A DNA stretch of 32,120 nt from Candidatus Sericytochromatia bacterium (GTDB lineage Bacteria; Cyanobacteriota; Sericytochromatia; UBA7694): assembly GCA_015272195.1 (NCBI GenBank), contig JACYMC010000236.1, positions 1 through 32,120 on the forward strand, in the 5' to 3' direction. The notes below the pieces were generated by a model that searched no databases, had not been told where the DNA came from, and was given only the letters and a program-made list of their open reading frames with translations. Position 1 is the stretch's first letter; each line of letters opens with the position of its first letter. This document shows positions 15,290 to 22,976 of this stretch, piece after piece. The translations under genes and the position numbers were made by a program.

Positions 15290-16284
15290 ATATCCGCCAG
15301 CTTTTCGCGGATTTCGCGTAGGACTTCGCTGTTCTGAAAAACCCGCGTATTGGCCAGTTGGTCCAGGGTGCGCTCAATGCGTTTGCGCACCTGCAGCTGG
15401 TAGTCTGCCAGAGCGTCAGATTCGTTATTCTGTGTATTCTGTTCGGAGCGGAAGGTCATGTTGGGCTCGCTGACTGCAGCAGCTCCACCGGAAACAGACG
15501 TATCTTCATCGCTGGTATCAGATTCAGACTGCTCGGCTTCCTGCACTTCGTTGCTATCAGATTCAGACTGCTCGGCTTCCTGCACTTCGTTGCTATCAGA
15601 TTCAGACTGCCCGGCTTCCTGTACTTCGTTGCTATCAGATTCAGACTGCCCGGCTTCCTGCACTTCGTTGCTGTCAGACTCAGACTGCCCGGCTTCCTGC
15701 ACTTCGTTGCTGTCAGACTCAGACTGTTCAGCTTCCTGCACTTCGTTGCTGTCGGATTCAGACTGCTCGGCTTCCTGCACTTCGTTGCTGTCAGATTCAG
15801 TCTGCTCGGCTTCCTGCACTTCGCTGGACGCATTACCAAAGCTGGGAAAGGTGACCATTTGTGGCTCTGTTGCTTCGGTGCTTTCCTGGCTGGCGGTGTT
15901 TTCATCGCCCCGTTCTGTCAGGCGGTCCCGGATAGCTGAGAGTTTGCTGGCAATATCATCCAGTACTGAAGGGGAGGTCTGCTGCTGGCTGGCACGCAGG
16001 GCATTGACGATGCGCAGCACCGAAGCGCCCATGCTTTCAGGATCCTGTGCTCTGGCGTTGTTTAAACGGCTGAACAGACCGCTGCCGGGATCAAAGCTGG
16101 CCTGGGCCCGGACTGAGGCTGCATTCTGGGAGGTCAGGGGCAGCTGCGGCTGGGGTGCAGCTGGTGTTTCTGTCGCTGGGCTGCTTTGCGGTCCTTGTGC
16201 TGGCGCGACGGCTGCACGGTTCAGATTCTGGCTTTGTGGCAGCGCACTGATCTGGTTTTGAAATGGATTGTTATCACGGATCAT
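15286..16284 (-). CDS. Repeat protein with eight 13-residue SNEVQEAEQSESD units
   Basis: No family recognised. ATG 16284 is chosen over GTG 16290 because GGGAG lies 9 bases upstream; 332 residues. It begins with a Gln/Pro/Ala-rich low-complexity region (about 1-70), then a short helical segment (RIVNALRASQQQT, then SVLDDIASKLSAI). Eight very acidic 13-residue repeats follow, then a Ser/Thr/Asn linker and a C-terminal helical segment (KRIERTLDQLANT, then SEVLREIREKLADI). The helical segments before and after the repeats resemble each other, so they may be a duplicated domain. No signal peptide or membrane helix is seen. A flexible spacer between two interaction helices is an inference. The stop codon overlaps that of the convergent gene. 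Confidence 0.75.
   Translation of the reverse strand: MIRDNNPFQNQISALPQSQNLNRAAVAPAQGPQSSPATETPAAPQPQLPLTSQNAASVRAQASFDPGSGLFSRLNNARAQDPESMGASVLRIVNALRASQQQTSPSVLDDIASKLSAIRDRLTERGDENTASQESTEATEPQMVTFPSFGNASSEVQEAEQTESDSNEVQEAEQSESDSNEVQEAEQSESDSNEVQEAGQSESDSNEVQEAGQSESDSNEVQEAGQSESDSNEVQEAEQSESDSNEVQEAEQSESDTSDEDTSVSGGAAAVSEPNMTFRSEQNTQNNESDALADYQLQVRKRIERTLDQLANTRVFQNSEVLREIREKLADI
15517..15828. repeat. Tandem repeat, 8 x 39 bp, coding
   Basis: The unit is 39 bp (13 codons) and repeats in frame within the minus-strand gene 15286-16284. Units differ at a few bases: three central copies have Gly instead of Glu, and the outermost is SSEVQEAEQTESD. No unique spacers lie between units, so this is not a CRISPR array. 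Its near-identity suggests recent expansion and likely length variation between strains. Confidence 0.95.
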
Positions 16285-16319
16285 ACACACAAGCTCCCAT
16301 ATTGAATACTCTGATCCAG

Positions 16320-16325
16320 ATTATA
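16320..16325 (-). promoter_or_regulatory. -10 element (TATAAT) for the repeat protein gene
   Basis: A perfect TATAAT on the minus strand lies 36 bases upstream of ATG 16284. The -35 region is A/T-rich without a clear match. Confidence 0.45.
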
Positions 16326-16457
16326 CCCAATTTCAGACAAAAATAATCCATGTCAGGCAAAGTCTTCGTTAAAAGTGTGGCGAGCGCCTTCAGTTTTGTG
16401 CCCTGAAAGCGCTATGATGAAGGACAGTTCAGCGCCAAGGAGAAAAAAAGGCCAGCC

Positions 16458-17135
16458 ATGGGTATCCGTATAGACAAACTTCTGGGGAAGTCTCCGTTTT
16501 TACTGGTTCAGGATATGATGAGCAGCACCAATAAAGTGGTGTTTCTGATTCCGCGTCTATTTGAGCAGATCAAACAGCGGGATCTCAAAGCGTGCCAGCA
16601 AACGGCGCATGAGATCTCCGAAAAAGAAGGCGAGATTGATCAAATCAAGATCCAGATTCGCACCATTGTGACCCAGAGCCTGTTTTTTCCTTTTCCCAAG
16701 CGGGATTTTCTGGAGCTGATCTTTACCCTCGACAGCATTTCAGATCGCGCTGAGATTCTGGGCAAAATTTTTGCCCTGCGGGAGCTGCACTATCCCCCTG
16801 CCCTGGAGCAGGTCATGAAAAATATGCTGCAGACGCTGCAGCGTATGCGGGAATTGCTCTCGATGATTTTTCTCGATGAGCTCAGCAGTCTGGCTGAAGC
16901 CTCTTTCAGTGGCCCGGAAGCCCAGAGCGTGCTGGGCGTGATTGAGGAAATTGCCCGCCAGGCCCATAGCCTGGAACAGCAGGCCCATGCTGCGCTGGTG
17001 GTGATCTTTCAGCCTGACAGCCCGCTGGAAGCCCCGGAGATTATTCTCTGGAACCGGATTATTGATAAGCTTGAGTCGGTCGGCCTGGCCCTCGAAAAGT
17101 CAGCCACCACCCTGCGTCTGCTGATCGAAAAATAA
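16458..17135 (+). CDS. DUF47 / PhoU-like protein (TIGR00153 family)
   Basis: 225 residues, the usual size for DUF47 proteins. The whole protein is predicted to be helical. Landmarks: N-terminal GKSPFLLVQDMMSST, EISEKEGEIDQIKIQIR (about 52-68), PFPKRDFLELIFTLDSISDRAEILG (about 75-99) with the acidic and basic residues typical of PhoU-like metal-binding bundles, and C-terminal WNRIIDKLESVGLALEKSA. The family usually sits next to a Pit-type phosphate transporter and is thought to regulate it; no transporter is in this window. The start ATG 16458 follows AAAAGG by 6 bases. A cystathionine-type PLP enzyme follows on the same strand after 95 bases but probably has its own leader. Confidence 0.88.
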   Translation: MGIRIDKLLGKSPFLLVQDMMSSTNKVVFLIPRLFEQIKQRDLKACQQTAHEISEKEGEIDQIKIQIRTIVTQSLFFPFPKRDFLELIFTLDSISDRAEILGKIFALRELHYPPALEQVMKNMLQTLQRMRELLSMIFLDELSSLAEASFSGPEAQSVLGVIEEIARQAHSLEQQAHAALVVIFQPDSPLEAPEIILWNRIIDKLESVGLALEKSATTLRLLIEK

Positions 17136-17160
17136 GCCCTTGGGCCGCTTTTCGGCGGGT

Positions 17161-17209
17161 TTATGCTGGGCAAAGACCTGCAGTGCCGGTTACGCTGAAG
17201 TCAGCATAA
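17161..17209 (+). promoter_or_regulatory. Structured leader candidate of the Cys/Met PLP enzyme
   Basis: TTATGCTG (17161-17168) pairs perfectly with CAGCATAA (17202-17209), 33 bases apart. Inside, GCTGA/TCAGC (17194-17198 and 17200-17204 approximately) could form an alternative hairpin using the same right arm. The next gene starts 21 bases later. I do not recognise a SAM or SAH riboswitch motif; it could be an operator or an RNA switch. Confidence 0.3.
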
Positions 17210-17230
17210 CGATACAAGCGAGGAATAGCG

Positions 17231-18430
17231 ATGTCTTTTGATCCGGCCAGCGAAATTCAGGATTATCTGGTGTTTGGCGAGTATGGTGAGGTCAACCCTT
17301 CTATCAATGATTCTTCGACCTATACCTTTTTAAATCCCGGAACCATGGCCGAGCTCTTTGAGCATGAGATCGAAGGCTGCTTTTTATACTCCCGGCACTG
17401 GAACCCCAGTAATAAGTACCTGGCCACGGCCCTGGCCCGCATGGAGCAGACCGAATCCGCTCAGGTTACGGCCTCAGGCATGTCGGCCATTGCCTGCAGT
17501 CTGCTGCAGCTCTGCAGCAGCGGAGATGAGATCATTGCCAGTCGCACTGTGTATGGTGGCACCTACGCCCTGCTGAAAAATTTATTGCCACGCTTTGGCA
17601 TCCAGACCCGCTTTGTGAATCTGGCCGAGCTGGAGCAGGTTGAAGCGGCGATTACAGACCGGACCCGCCTGATTTACACTGAGAGCATCAGCAATCCGCT
17701 GCTGGAAGTGGCTGATCTGCCCGCGCTTTCCGGCCTGACCCGTGCCCACGGGCTGAAGCTGATGGTCGACAATACCTTCAGCCCGATGGTGATAACCCCG
17801 GCGCTGCACGGGGCAGATATTGTCGTGCACAGCCTGACCAAGTTTATCAACGGCACCAGCGATTGTGTGGCCGGGGCCATCTGTGCCGATAAAGCCTTTA
17901 TTAACGCCTTGAGTGACGTCAACAGCGGCCCCAGCATGCTGCTGGGGCCTGTGCTCGACAGCTTTCGCTCGGCCAGTCTGCTGAAAAATCTGCACAGCCT
18001 GCATATCCGCATGCAGCGTCATAGTCGCAATGCCCTCTTTCTGGCCGAGGGCCTGTCTGAAGCCGGCCTGCCGGTGTTTTATCCGGGCCTGCCTGCACAC
18101 AATGGTTACGCCCTGATGCAGCAAATCAGCAATGCTGGCTATGGTTATGGCGGTATGCTGGTGGTGGATGCGGGTACGGCAGAGCAGGCCAATGCCGTGA
18201 TGGCCCGCATGCAGGCGGCAGAGGTGGGTTATCTGGCCGTCAGCCTGGGCTTTTATAAAACCCTCTTTTCGGCTCCTGGTCACAGCACGTCTTCTGAGAT
18301 TCCTCCGGATGAACGCGCCCAAATGGGGCTGTCTGACGGCATGATTCGTATTTCAGTGGGGCTGGATGAAGACATTGAGCGCACGCTGACGCGGATGAAG
18401 GGCTGCTTTGCTGACAGCGGGCTGATTTAA
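17231..18430 (+). CDS. Cys/Met metabolism PLP-dependent enzyme (gamma-lyase/gamma-synthase type)
   Basis: 399 residues, full length for the cystathionine gamma-synthase/methionine gamma-lyase superfamily. Landmarks: YSRHWNPSNKYLATALARME (about 53-72, the Y-x-R-x-x-N-P motif), TASGMSAIACSLL (about 81-93), YGGTYALLKN, ESISNPLLEVADL, MVDNTFSPM with the PLP Asp (D180) and HSLTKFINGTSD with the Schiff-base Lys (K204). Near the end, SLGFYKTLFSAPGHSTSSE is the usual substrate-binding region with Ser/Thr. Known relatives include methionine gamma-lyase and O-acetylhomoserine sulfhydrylase, and the exact reaction cannot be fixed by reading. AGGA lies 6 bases before ATG 17231. The gene ends in a terminator that uses its own stop region. 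Confidence 0.9.
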   Translation: MSFDPASEIQDYLVFGEYGEVNPSINDSSTYTFLNPGTMAELFEHEIEGCFLYSRHWNPSNKYLATALARMEQTESAQVTASGMSAIACSLLQLCSSGDEIIASRTVYGGTYALLKNLLPRFGIQTRFVNLAELEQVEAAITDRTRLIYTESISNPLLEVADLPALSGLTRAHGLKLMVDNTFSPMVITPALHGADIVVHSLTKFINGTSDCVAGAICADKAFINALSDVNSGPSMLLGPVLDSFRSASLLKNLHSLHIRMQRHSRNALFLAEGLSEAGLPVFYPGLPAHNGYALMQQISNAGYGYGGMLVVDAGTAEQANAVMARMQAAEVGYLAVSLGFYKTLFSAPGHSTSSEIPPDERAQMGLSDGMIRISVGLDEDIERTLTRMKGCFADSGLI

Positions 18431-18446
18431 ACCGCTGTCTGTTTTT
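18413..18446 (+). terminator. Intrinsic terminator overlapping the stop codon
   Basis: GACAGCGG (18413-18420) pairs perfectly with CCGCTGTC (18432-18439), and TGTTTTTT follows. The left arm encodes the last residues of the PLP enzyme, and the TAA stop lies in the 11-base loop. Confidence 0.8.
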
Positions 18447-18529
18447 TGCTGTTTTGCTCTGTTTGGGGTGTTTTTTCTGCGGTTTCCTGGTCAGAATAAC
18501 TTTTTATGTTATCACGCGTTGAGAGTGCT

Positions 18530-20293
18530 TTAGGCCTGCGCTGTTTCCAGGGCCTGCCGCACCGCTTTGCGCAGGTCCTGGTGCAGCCGGGCATTGGCCT
18601 GGCGGTCGGTCTGCACTTCGATCAGGCGTGAGGCTGCGGCCGGTGTGCGCAGCAAGGCGGCCAGCGTGTCAGCTGCTCTGGGGGCATGGTATTCCAGCCC
18701 AAAGAGAGCGGCTGCTTTGTCGAAGCTGAGATCATGGGGTGTGCCAAACCAGGGTTCAAAGACATCGGCAAAGGGCGCCAGTTCGGCAATGGGCAGAAAA
18801 TGAAAAATGCCCCCGCCGTGATTATTGACCACCACCAAGGTCAGGGGCTGGCTGAGCTGCTGCAGCAGCTGCAGCGCGCTGAGGTCGTGCAGCAGGGTCA
18901 GATCGCCGCAAAGCAGGCAGCCGGGCTGCTGCAGACCGGCCAGCAGGCCGATGGCCGTGGCCAGATTGCCGTCAATGCCGCTGGCCCCCCGGTTGGCGTA
19001 GATCTGCCGGGCCGGACCGGGCAGGGCAAAGCGCCCCAGCTCGCGTACGGGCATGCTGTTGCCCACAAAAATGAACTGCTCTGGTGGCAGGCAGGCCTGT
19101 AAAAGACGGGCCACGCCGGGCTCATTCAGACCGGCTGGCTGCAGCGCCAGCTGCTGGCTGAGGGCTTTTCCGGCACGCTGATCCAAAGCCTGCAGTGGCT
19201 GTAGCCAGTCTGCTGCAGGCTCCTTACCCGCCGTGGGCAGCAGATTCTGCAGGGCCCCGCACAGCCGGGGCAGCTGGCCTTCGAGTCGCAGGCGGATGCG
19301 GTGCCCAGGATCCTGGCGGGCCGGACCGCTGAGCAGCTGAATGCGGGTGCTCGCCTGCTGTCTGTCGAGATAGCGCTGTACATGATTGGACACAAAGCCC
19401 CCGCCGATCTGCAGCAGACAATCCGGGGTCTGGAGCAGGGGGTGTGCCAGCAGTTCTTCAAAATGGAGCAGGCGCTGGGCAAAGTCTGGCACCAGGCGCA
19501 GGCCTGACAGCAGGTCAGCGTAAACCGGCCAGTTGAGGGTTTCAGCCAGGGCACGCGCAGCAGCCTGATCCGCCGGGGTTTTGAGGCGGCCAATCAAGAG
19601 CAGACCACGCTGTGCAGCTTGCAGCTGTGCGGCCACAGTTTCCAGCCAGGCTGAGGGGGGCTGGGTCTGCAAGGGCGGATACCGGGTGTAGGGGGTCTTA
19701 TCGGCGAGCCAGTCCTGCAGCGCAGGCTGCCAGGGGGCGTAGGTGTTCAGGTCTGCGGGGCTGTCAGCCAGGACCAGGGGCTCGCGAAAGGGCTGGTTCA
19801 GATGTACCGGGCCGGCCAGCGGCCCCAGGCTGCGGTAGATGGCCTGATCGACGGTGCTGAGCACAAAACGTGGATCTATGCCGGGCTCCGGGCAGGGCAG
19901 GGCAAAGCGCCAGCGGGTATAATCGCCAAAAATCCCCGGCTGCTCAATGGTCTGATTGGCGCCGCTCTGTTGCAGCTCTGGTGGGCGATCGGCTGAGAGA
20001 ATCAGCAGGGGCACTTCGTCCTGGGCCGCTTCGACCACCGCCGGAAAATAGTTGGCCAGGGCGGAGCCTGAGGTACAGATCAGGGCGGCTGGCAGCCCGC
20101 TGGCCCGGCCCAGGCCCAGGGCCATAAAGCCTGCGGCCCGCTCATCGTAGACCAGGTGAGCCTGTAGCTGTGGATGCCTTGCTGCGGCGATCGTCAGCGG
20201 TGTCGAGCGTGAGCCGGGTGAAATGCAGACGTGCCGCAGGCCCAGGCGGACCAGTTCTTCGATCAGCAGGCTGGCCCAGAGCAGGTTGAGCAT
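18530..20293 (-). CDS. menD: 2-succinyl-5-enolpyruvyl-6-hydroxy-3-cyclohexene-1-carboxylate synthase
   Basis: 587 residues, full length. MenD joins isochorismate and 2-oxoglutarate using thiamine diphosphate, an early step in menaquinone (or phylloquinone) synthesis. N-terminal SPGSRSTPLTIAA (25-37) and LVYDERAAGFMALG (47-60), with the cofactor-activating Glu at E51, are typical. LSADRPPELQQSGANQTI is the conserved central block. CGDLTLLHDLSAL (about 462-474) is the ThDP/Mg motif and VVVNNHGGGIFHFLP (about 488-502) is a MenD signature. ATG 20293 lies three bases after a small upstream ORF, so the two are probably coupled. It is the last gene of the minus-strand block; no other men gene is in view. 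Confidence 0.96.
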   Translation of the reverse strand: MLNLLWASLLIEELVRLGLRHVCISPGSRSTPLTIAAARHPQLQAHLVYDERAAGFMALGLGRASGLPAALICTSGSALANYFPAVVEAAQDEVPLLILSADRPPELQQSGANQTIEQPGIFGDYTRWRFALPCPEPGIDPRFVLSTVDQAIYRSLGPLAGPVHLNQPFREPLVLADSPADLNTYAPWQPALQDWLADKTPYTRYPPLQTQPPSAWLETVAAQLQAAQRGLLLIGRLKTPADQAAARALAETLNWPVYADLLSGLRLVPDFAQRLLHFEELLAHPLLQTPDCLLQIGGGFVSNHVQRYLDRQQASTRIQLLSGPARQDPGHRIRLRLEGQLPRLCGALQNLLPTAGKEPAADWLQPLQALDQRAGKALSQQLALQPAGLNEPGVARLLQACLPPEQFIFVGNSMPVRELGRFALPGPARQIYANRGASGIDGNLATAIGLLAGLQQPGCLLCGDLTLLHDLSALQLLQQLSQPLTLVVVNNHGGGIFHFLPIAELAPFADVFEPWFGTPHDLSFDKAAALFGLEYHAPRAADTLAALLRTPAAASRLIEVQTDRQANARLHQDLRKAVRQALETAQA

Positions 20294-20296
20294 GCT

Positions 20297-20488
20297 TTAT
20301 TCGCTTTTGGGGGCGTGTTGTTCCAGCGACAGCAGCAGCGGAGACTGGGGCGGATACTGATGAAACCAGCGGGCGCGCTCATGCAGCATCTGCAGCAGAG
20401 CGGGCGGCTTCTGGCTGGCCGACAGACGCTTGAGGCAGATCGGATCCGGCGCAGCCGGTGTGGGTGAAAAAGAGCTTGGCTTGTTCAT
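20297..20488 (-). CDS. Small hypothetical protein upstream of menD
   Basis: 63 residues, Pro/Ser/Leu-rich, no recognisable domain. ATG 20488 has AGGA 7 bases upstream, and the stop is three bases before the menD start. This suits a small translated ORF coupled to menD, which lacks a good ribosome site of its own. It could be a leader rather than a functional protein. Confidence 0.45.
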   Translation of the reverse strand: MNKPSSFSPTPAAPDPICLKRLSASQKPPALLQMLHERARWFHQYPPQSPLLLSLEQHAPKSE

Positions 20489-20562
20489 GACTGGATCCTA
20501 TCATGGGCACCGCTGCAGGGGCTGTGAGCGATCGCCCGAAAAAAACGCGAAGCGGATCACAT

Positions 20563-21525
20563 TCAGGTTCTGAGCATATCGCCCAGCCAGATTTCGAGGG
20601 CCTGTTCAGGTTTGAGGCGGGTCTGGCGGGTACGGGTCTGCAGGCTCAGCAGGCGTTGCAGGCCCTGTTCCAGAGCGCTCAGCGAAAAGCTGCGCCAGCG
20701 CTGCAGATCCATTTTGACCACATAAGGGTGCAGACCCAGCAGGCTGGCGATGGCCTGGGGATCCTGACCCTGCTGGGCCGCCCAGCGGGTGCGAAAGAGC
20801 CGGGTCATTGACGTGCCCAGGGTGCTGATCAGCTTATTGGGGTGTTCGCGCAGCAGCAGGGTCTGCAGCTGGCGATAAGCCGCCTCGGCCTGGCGGGCGG
20901 CAATCAGTTCAAACAAATAAAACACGTCGCTTTCGGTACGGGGCACCAGCAGGCGCACGGCGTCCAGTTCAATCTGGGGCTGATCGCCCAGGTAGAGCAG
21001 CAGTTTTTCGAGCTGCTGCTGCAGCAGGTAACGGTCCGTGCCGCAGGCTTCGAGCAGTTCTTTGAGGGCCGGCCGGCTGATGCGCTTGCCCTGTTCCCGC
21101 AGCTGGCTTTCGATCCAGGGGTAGAGTTCACGCTCCACGTTCCAGCGCTTGACCTCGCCAAACTCAACCAGCTCGGCCTGTTGCAGCAGGGCTTTGAGCC
21201 CTTTGCGGCGCTTGTCGAGGCGTTCAGCGGAGATCACCAGGATATTTTCTGTTTCAGGCAGTCCGGTGGCAAAGCGCGTGCCCAGTTCGCTCAGCAGCTC
21301 GCCCAGGGGCTCTGGCTGCAACTCGGCGATCAGCATGCGGCGGCTGCCCCAGAACGGCGGCGTGAGCCAGCCGTCAATCACCGGAGCAATGCCCTGGGCA
21401 CCGTCATGCCGCTCCAGGTTGAGGTCCTGCCATTCGGGCTCCAGCCATTGTTTGATCCACTGCTGAATCTGGGTCTGCCGGGCAAACAGCTCCGGGCCCA
21501 CCACAAAAAACAGGCGTTTGCTCAT
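20563..21525 (-). CDS. holA: DNA polymerase III subunit delta
   Basis: 320 residues from ATG 21525 (a TTG lies just before). The delta subunit is the wrench that opens the beta sliding clamp within the clamp loader. The N-terminal FFVVGPELFARQTQIQQWI matches the start of delta (a G-x-E/D-x-x-L variant without a working nucleotide site). LLQQAELVEFGEVKRWNVERELYPWI, then ISRPALKELLEACGTDRYLLQQQLEKLLLYLG is the classic domain II/III block (L-x-x-x-x-G-x-D-x-x-x-L-x-x-E-L-x-K-L). The C-terminal collar helices include HPYVVKMDLQRWRSFSLSALEQGLQRLL. The gene begins six bases after the diadenylate cyclase stop. Confidence 0.92.
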   Translation of the reverse strand: MSKRLFFVVGPELFARQTQIQQWIKQWLEPEWQDLNLERHDGAQGIAPVIDGWLTPPFWGSRRMLIAELQPEPLGELLSELGTRFATGLPETENILVISAERLDKRRKGLKALLQQAELVEFGEVKRWNVERELYPWIESQLREQGKRISRPALKELLEACGTDRYLLQQQLEKLLLYLGDQPQIELDAVRLLVPRTESDVFYLFELIAARQAEAAYRQLQTLLLREHPNKLISTLGTSMTRLFRTRWAAQQGQDPQAIASLLGLHPYVVKMDLQRWRSFSLSALEQGLQRLLSLQTRTRQTRLKPEQALEIWLGDMLRT

Positions 21526-21531
21526 CAAGGC

Positions 21532-22845
21532 TTACTCGTCAATCCGCACAACTTTAACGTTCACCAGCCGGGGCGAGACGTCCCGCAGCTGGAGGTTGGC
21601 GGGCAGCGAAACCCCCACGGGCAGAATCTGTTCGCCGGTTGTGGTGTCTTCCAGCTGAATAAAGACCTGGATTTTATCCACCGGCAGCTGCTCCAGACGC
21701 TCGGCTTTGCCGCTCAGCTTCAGATTGACCTGCGAAGGATCAATTTTGACCACCAGGCCTTCCTGGGGACCCTGAATATGAATGGGCATCAGCATTTCTT
21801 TGTTATAGGTCTCCAATTCCAGGCGGGGACCTGGCACAGAACCCAGACCCACCACCGAGCCCCAGATCACGGCCACGGCCACAGCAATAAAACGCAGGTT
21901 AAAGAAAAGTTTGCCGCCCCACTCGCCCAGCCGTTGCAGCCATTGGGCCCTGGGTTTTTCGGCTTTTTCACTCTCTGCTTCAGGATTTTTATTCTGGCGG
22001 GCAAAGAGTTTGCGGGCCAGAAAGTTGTCGGCGGCCTGGGTGTTCATCTGGAACACCTCCATCAGCTGACGCTCCAGATTGTCTTCGGTCAGGTTTCGGT
22101 GGGTTTTGCCTTCAATGATCAGCGAAATATTGCCCGTTTCTTCAGAGACCACCAGGCTGACAGCGTCAGATTGCTCTGAAATCCCGAGGGCCGCGCGGTG
22201 ACGCATGCCCCAGTAAGTGCCTGCCGGCGAGTGGGTGCTTTCGGTCAGGGGCAGCTGCACGCTGGCGGCCAGCAGGCGGCTGCCGCGCAGCACCACGGCC
22301 CCGTCGTGCAGGGGCGTACCTTCATAAAAGACGGTATGCAGCAACTCCTGGGTGACCACGGCATCCATCATCACGCCTTTTTCGATATGCTCGTTCAGGC
22401 CGACTTTGCGCTCAATCACGATCAGTGCGCCGACCTTGTCTTCTGACAGGGCTTTGGCCGTGGAAACCAGCACGCGAATCAGATCAAAGAGTTCTTTGCC
22501 CTTTAAAAAGCGATCGGAAGGAAAAACCGAAAAGCCGCGTCCAATCTCTGACAGGGCGCGCCTTAGCTCGGGTTGAAACAGGACTGGAATGGCCACAATC
22601 ACCAGCGTGGCGGCATTCTGCAGTACCGAGGTCAGAATTTTGAGCTCCAGGAAGTTGTTGGCGATAAAGTAGATCACCACCAGGAAGAGCAGGCCGCGAA
22701 TCAGGTGAATGGCACGGGTTTCTTTAATAAAAGAAAAAAGTTTATAAAGAACAAACGAGACGATCAGTACGTCCAGCACGTCCTGCCAGCGCAGGCCGAG
22801 CCAGATTTGATTGGCGTAGTCTAATATCGTCTGCAGGGTATCCAG
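21532..22845 (-). CDS. cdaA: Diadenylate cyclase CdaA fused to a CdaR (YbbR) domain
   Basis: Makes the second messenger c-di-AMP from two ATP. From GTG 22779 the protein is 415 residues, but the conserved N-terminus continues upstream: in-frame LRWQDVLDVLIV and preceding residues fit CdaA. A stop codon (TAG) closes the frame at 22854-22852 with no ATG/GTG/TTG between. CTG 22845, 9 bases after GAAGGA, is therefore the best start (437 residues). In GTG numbering there are two to three N-terminal membrane helices (about 1-68), the cyclase domain with DGAVV (159-163) and RHRAALG (193-199), a Lys/Glu linker, a further membrane helix (about 296-314) and a YbbR repeat (about 320-413). In Firmicutes CdaR is a separate membrane regulator encoded next to cdaA; here they are one chain. 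holA follows after 6 bases. Confidence 0.9.
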   Translation of the reverse strand: MDTLQTILDYANQIWLGLRWQDVLDVLIVSFVLYKLFSFIKETRAIHLIRGLLFLVVIYFIANNFLELKILTSVLQNAATLVIVAIPVLFQPELRRALSEIGRGFSVFPSDRFLKGKELFDLIRVLVSTAKALSEDKVGALIVIERKVGLNEHIEKGVMMDAVVTQELLHTVFYEGTPLHDGAVVLRGSRLLAASVQLPLTESTHSPAGTYWGMRHRAALGISEQSDAVSLVVSEETGNISLIIEGKTHRNLTEDNLERQLMEVFQMNTQAADNFLARKLFARQNKNPEAESEKAEKPRAQWLQRLGEWGGKLFFNLRFIAVAVAVIWGSVVGLGSVPGPRLELETYNKEMLMPIHIQGPQEGLVVKIDPSQVNLKLSGKAERLEQLPVDKIQVFIQLEDTTTGEQILPVGVSLPANLQLRDVSPRLVNVKVVRIDE

Positions 22846-22882
22846 GGCTCGCTATCCTTCTGTGGTCGCCATCTTTGCCGGG

Positions 22883-22908
22883 GCCTGCACGTGGCAGGCT
22901 TGCTTTTT
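22883..22908. promoter_or_regulatory. Hairpin in the cdaA leader
   Basis: GCCTGC (22883-22888) and GCAGGC (22894-22899) pair around ACGTG. On the + strand TTGCTTTTTT follows, so it would act as a terminator only for antisense transcription. On the minus strand it lies in the 5' leader about 40-55 bases before the start and could modulate translation. No c-di-AMP riboswitch motif is recognised. Confidence 0.3.
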
Positions 22909-22926
22909 TCTCAGCGGTTAATTTGA

Positions 22927-22935
22927 ATTTTAGCA
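22927..22935 (-). promoter_or_regulatory. Extended -10 promoter candidate for cdaA-holA-menD
   Basis: Minus-strand TGCTAAAAT (22935-22927) is an extended -10 with TG one base before TAAAAT. It lies about 80 bases before the CTG start, in the 131-base gap after the ankyrin gene. No convincing -35 box is present. Confidence 0.4.
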
Positions 22936-22976
22936 AAGATTAAGTCCAAAAAAAGAGGACGTCGGTTACAAGTGCC

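Noticed and set aside
15517..15828. Regular 39-bp repeats that might be a CRISPR array
   Set aside because: Units abut with no unique spacers, stay in one reading frame and encode a clear protein repeat; no cas genes nearby.
15458..16261. Plus-strand frame encoding Ser/Asp/Cys repeats (LLSDSDCSASCTS)
   Set aside because: It is the complement of the in-frame 39-bp repeat gene; the minus-strand gene has the ribosome site and promoter.
17136..17160. Terminator after the DUF47 gene
   Set aside because: Only a four-base stem (GCCG/CGGC) can be drawn and the T-run is short, too weak to call.
20842..22179. 445-codon plus-strand open frame
   Set aside because: It spans the complements of holA and cdaA, both of which carry clear family motifs.
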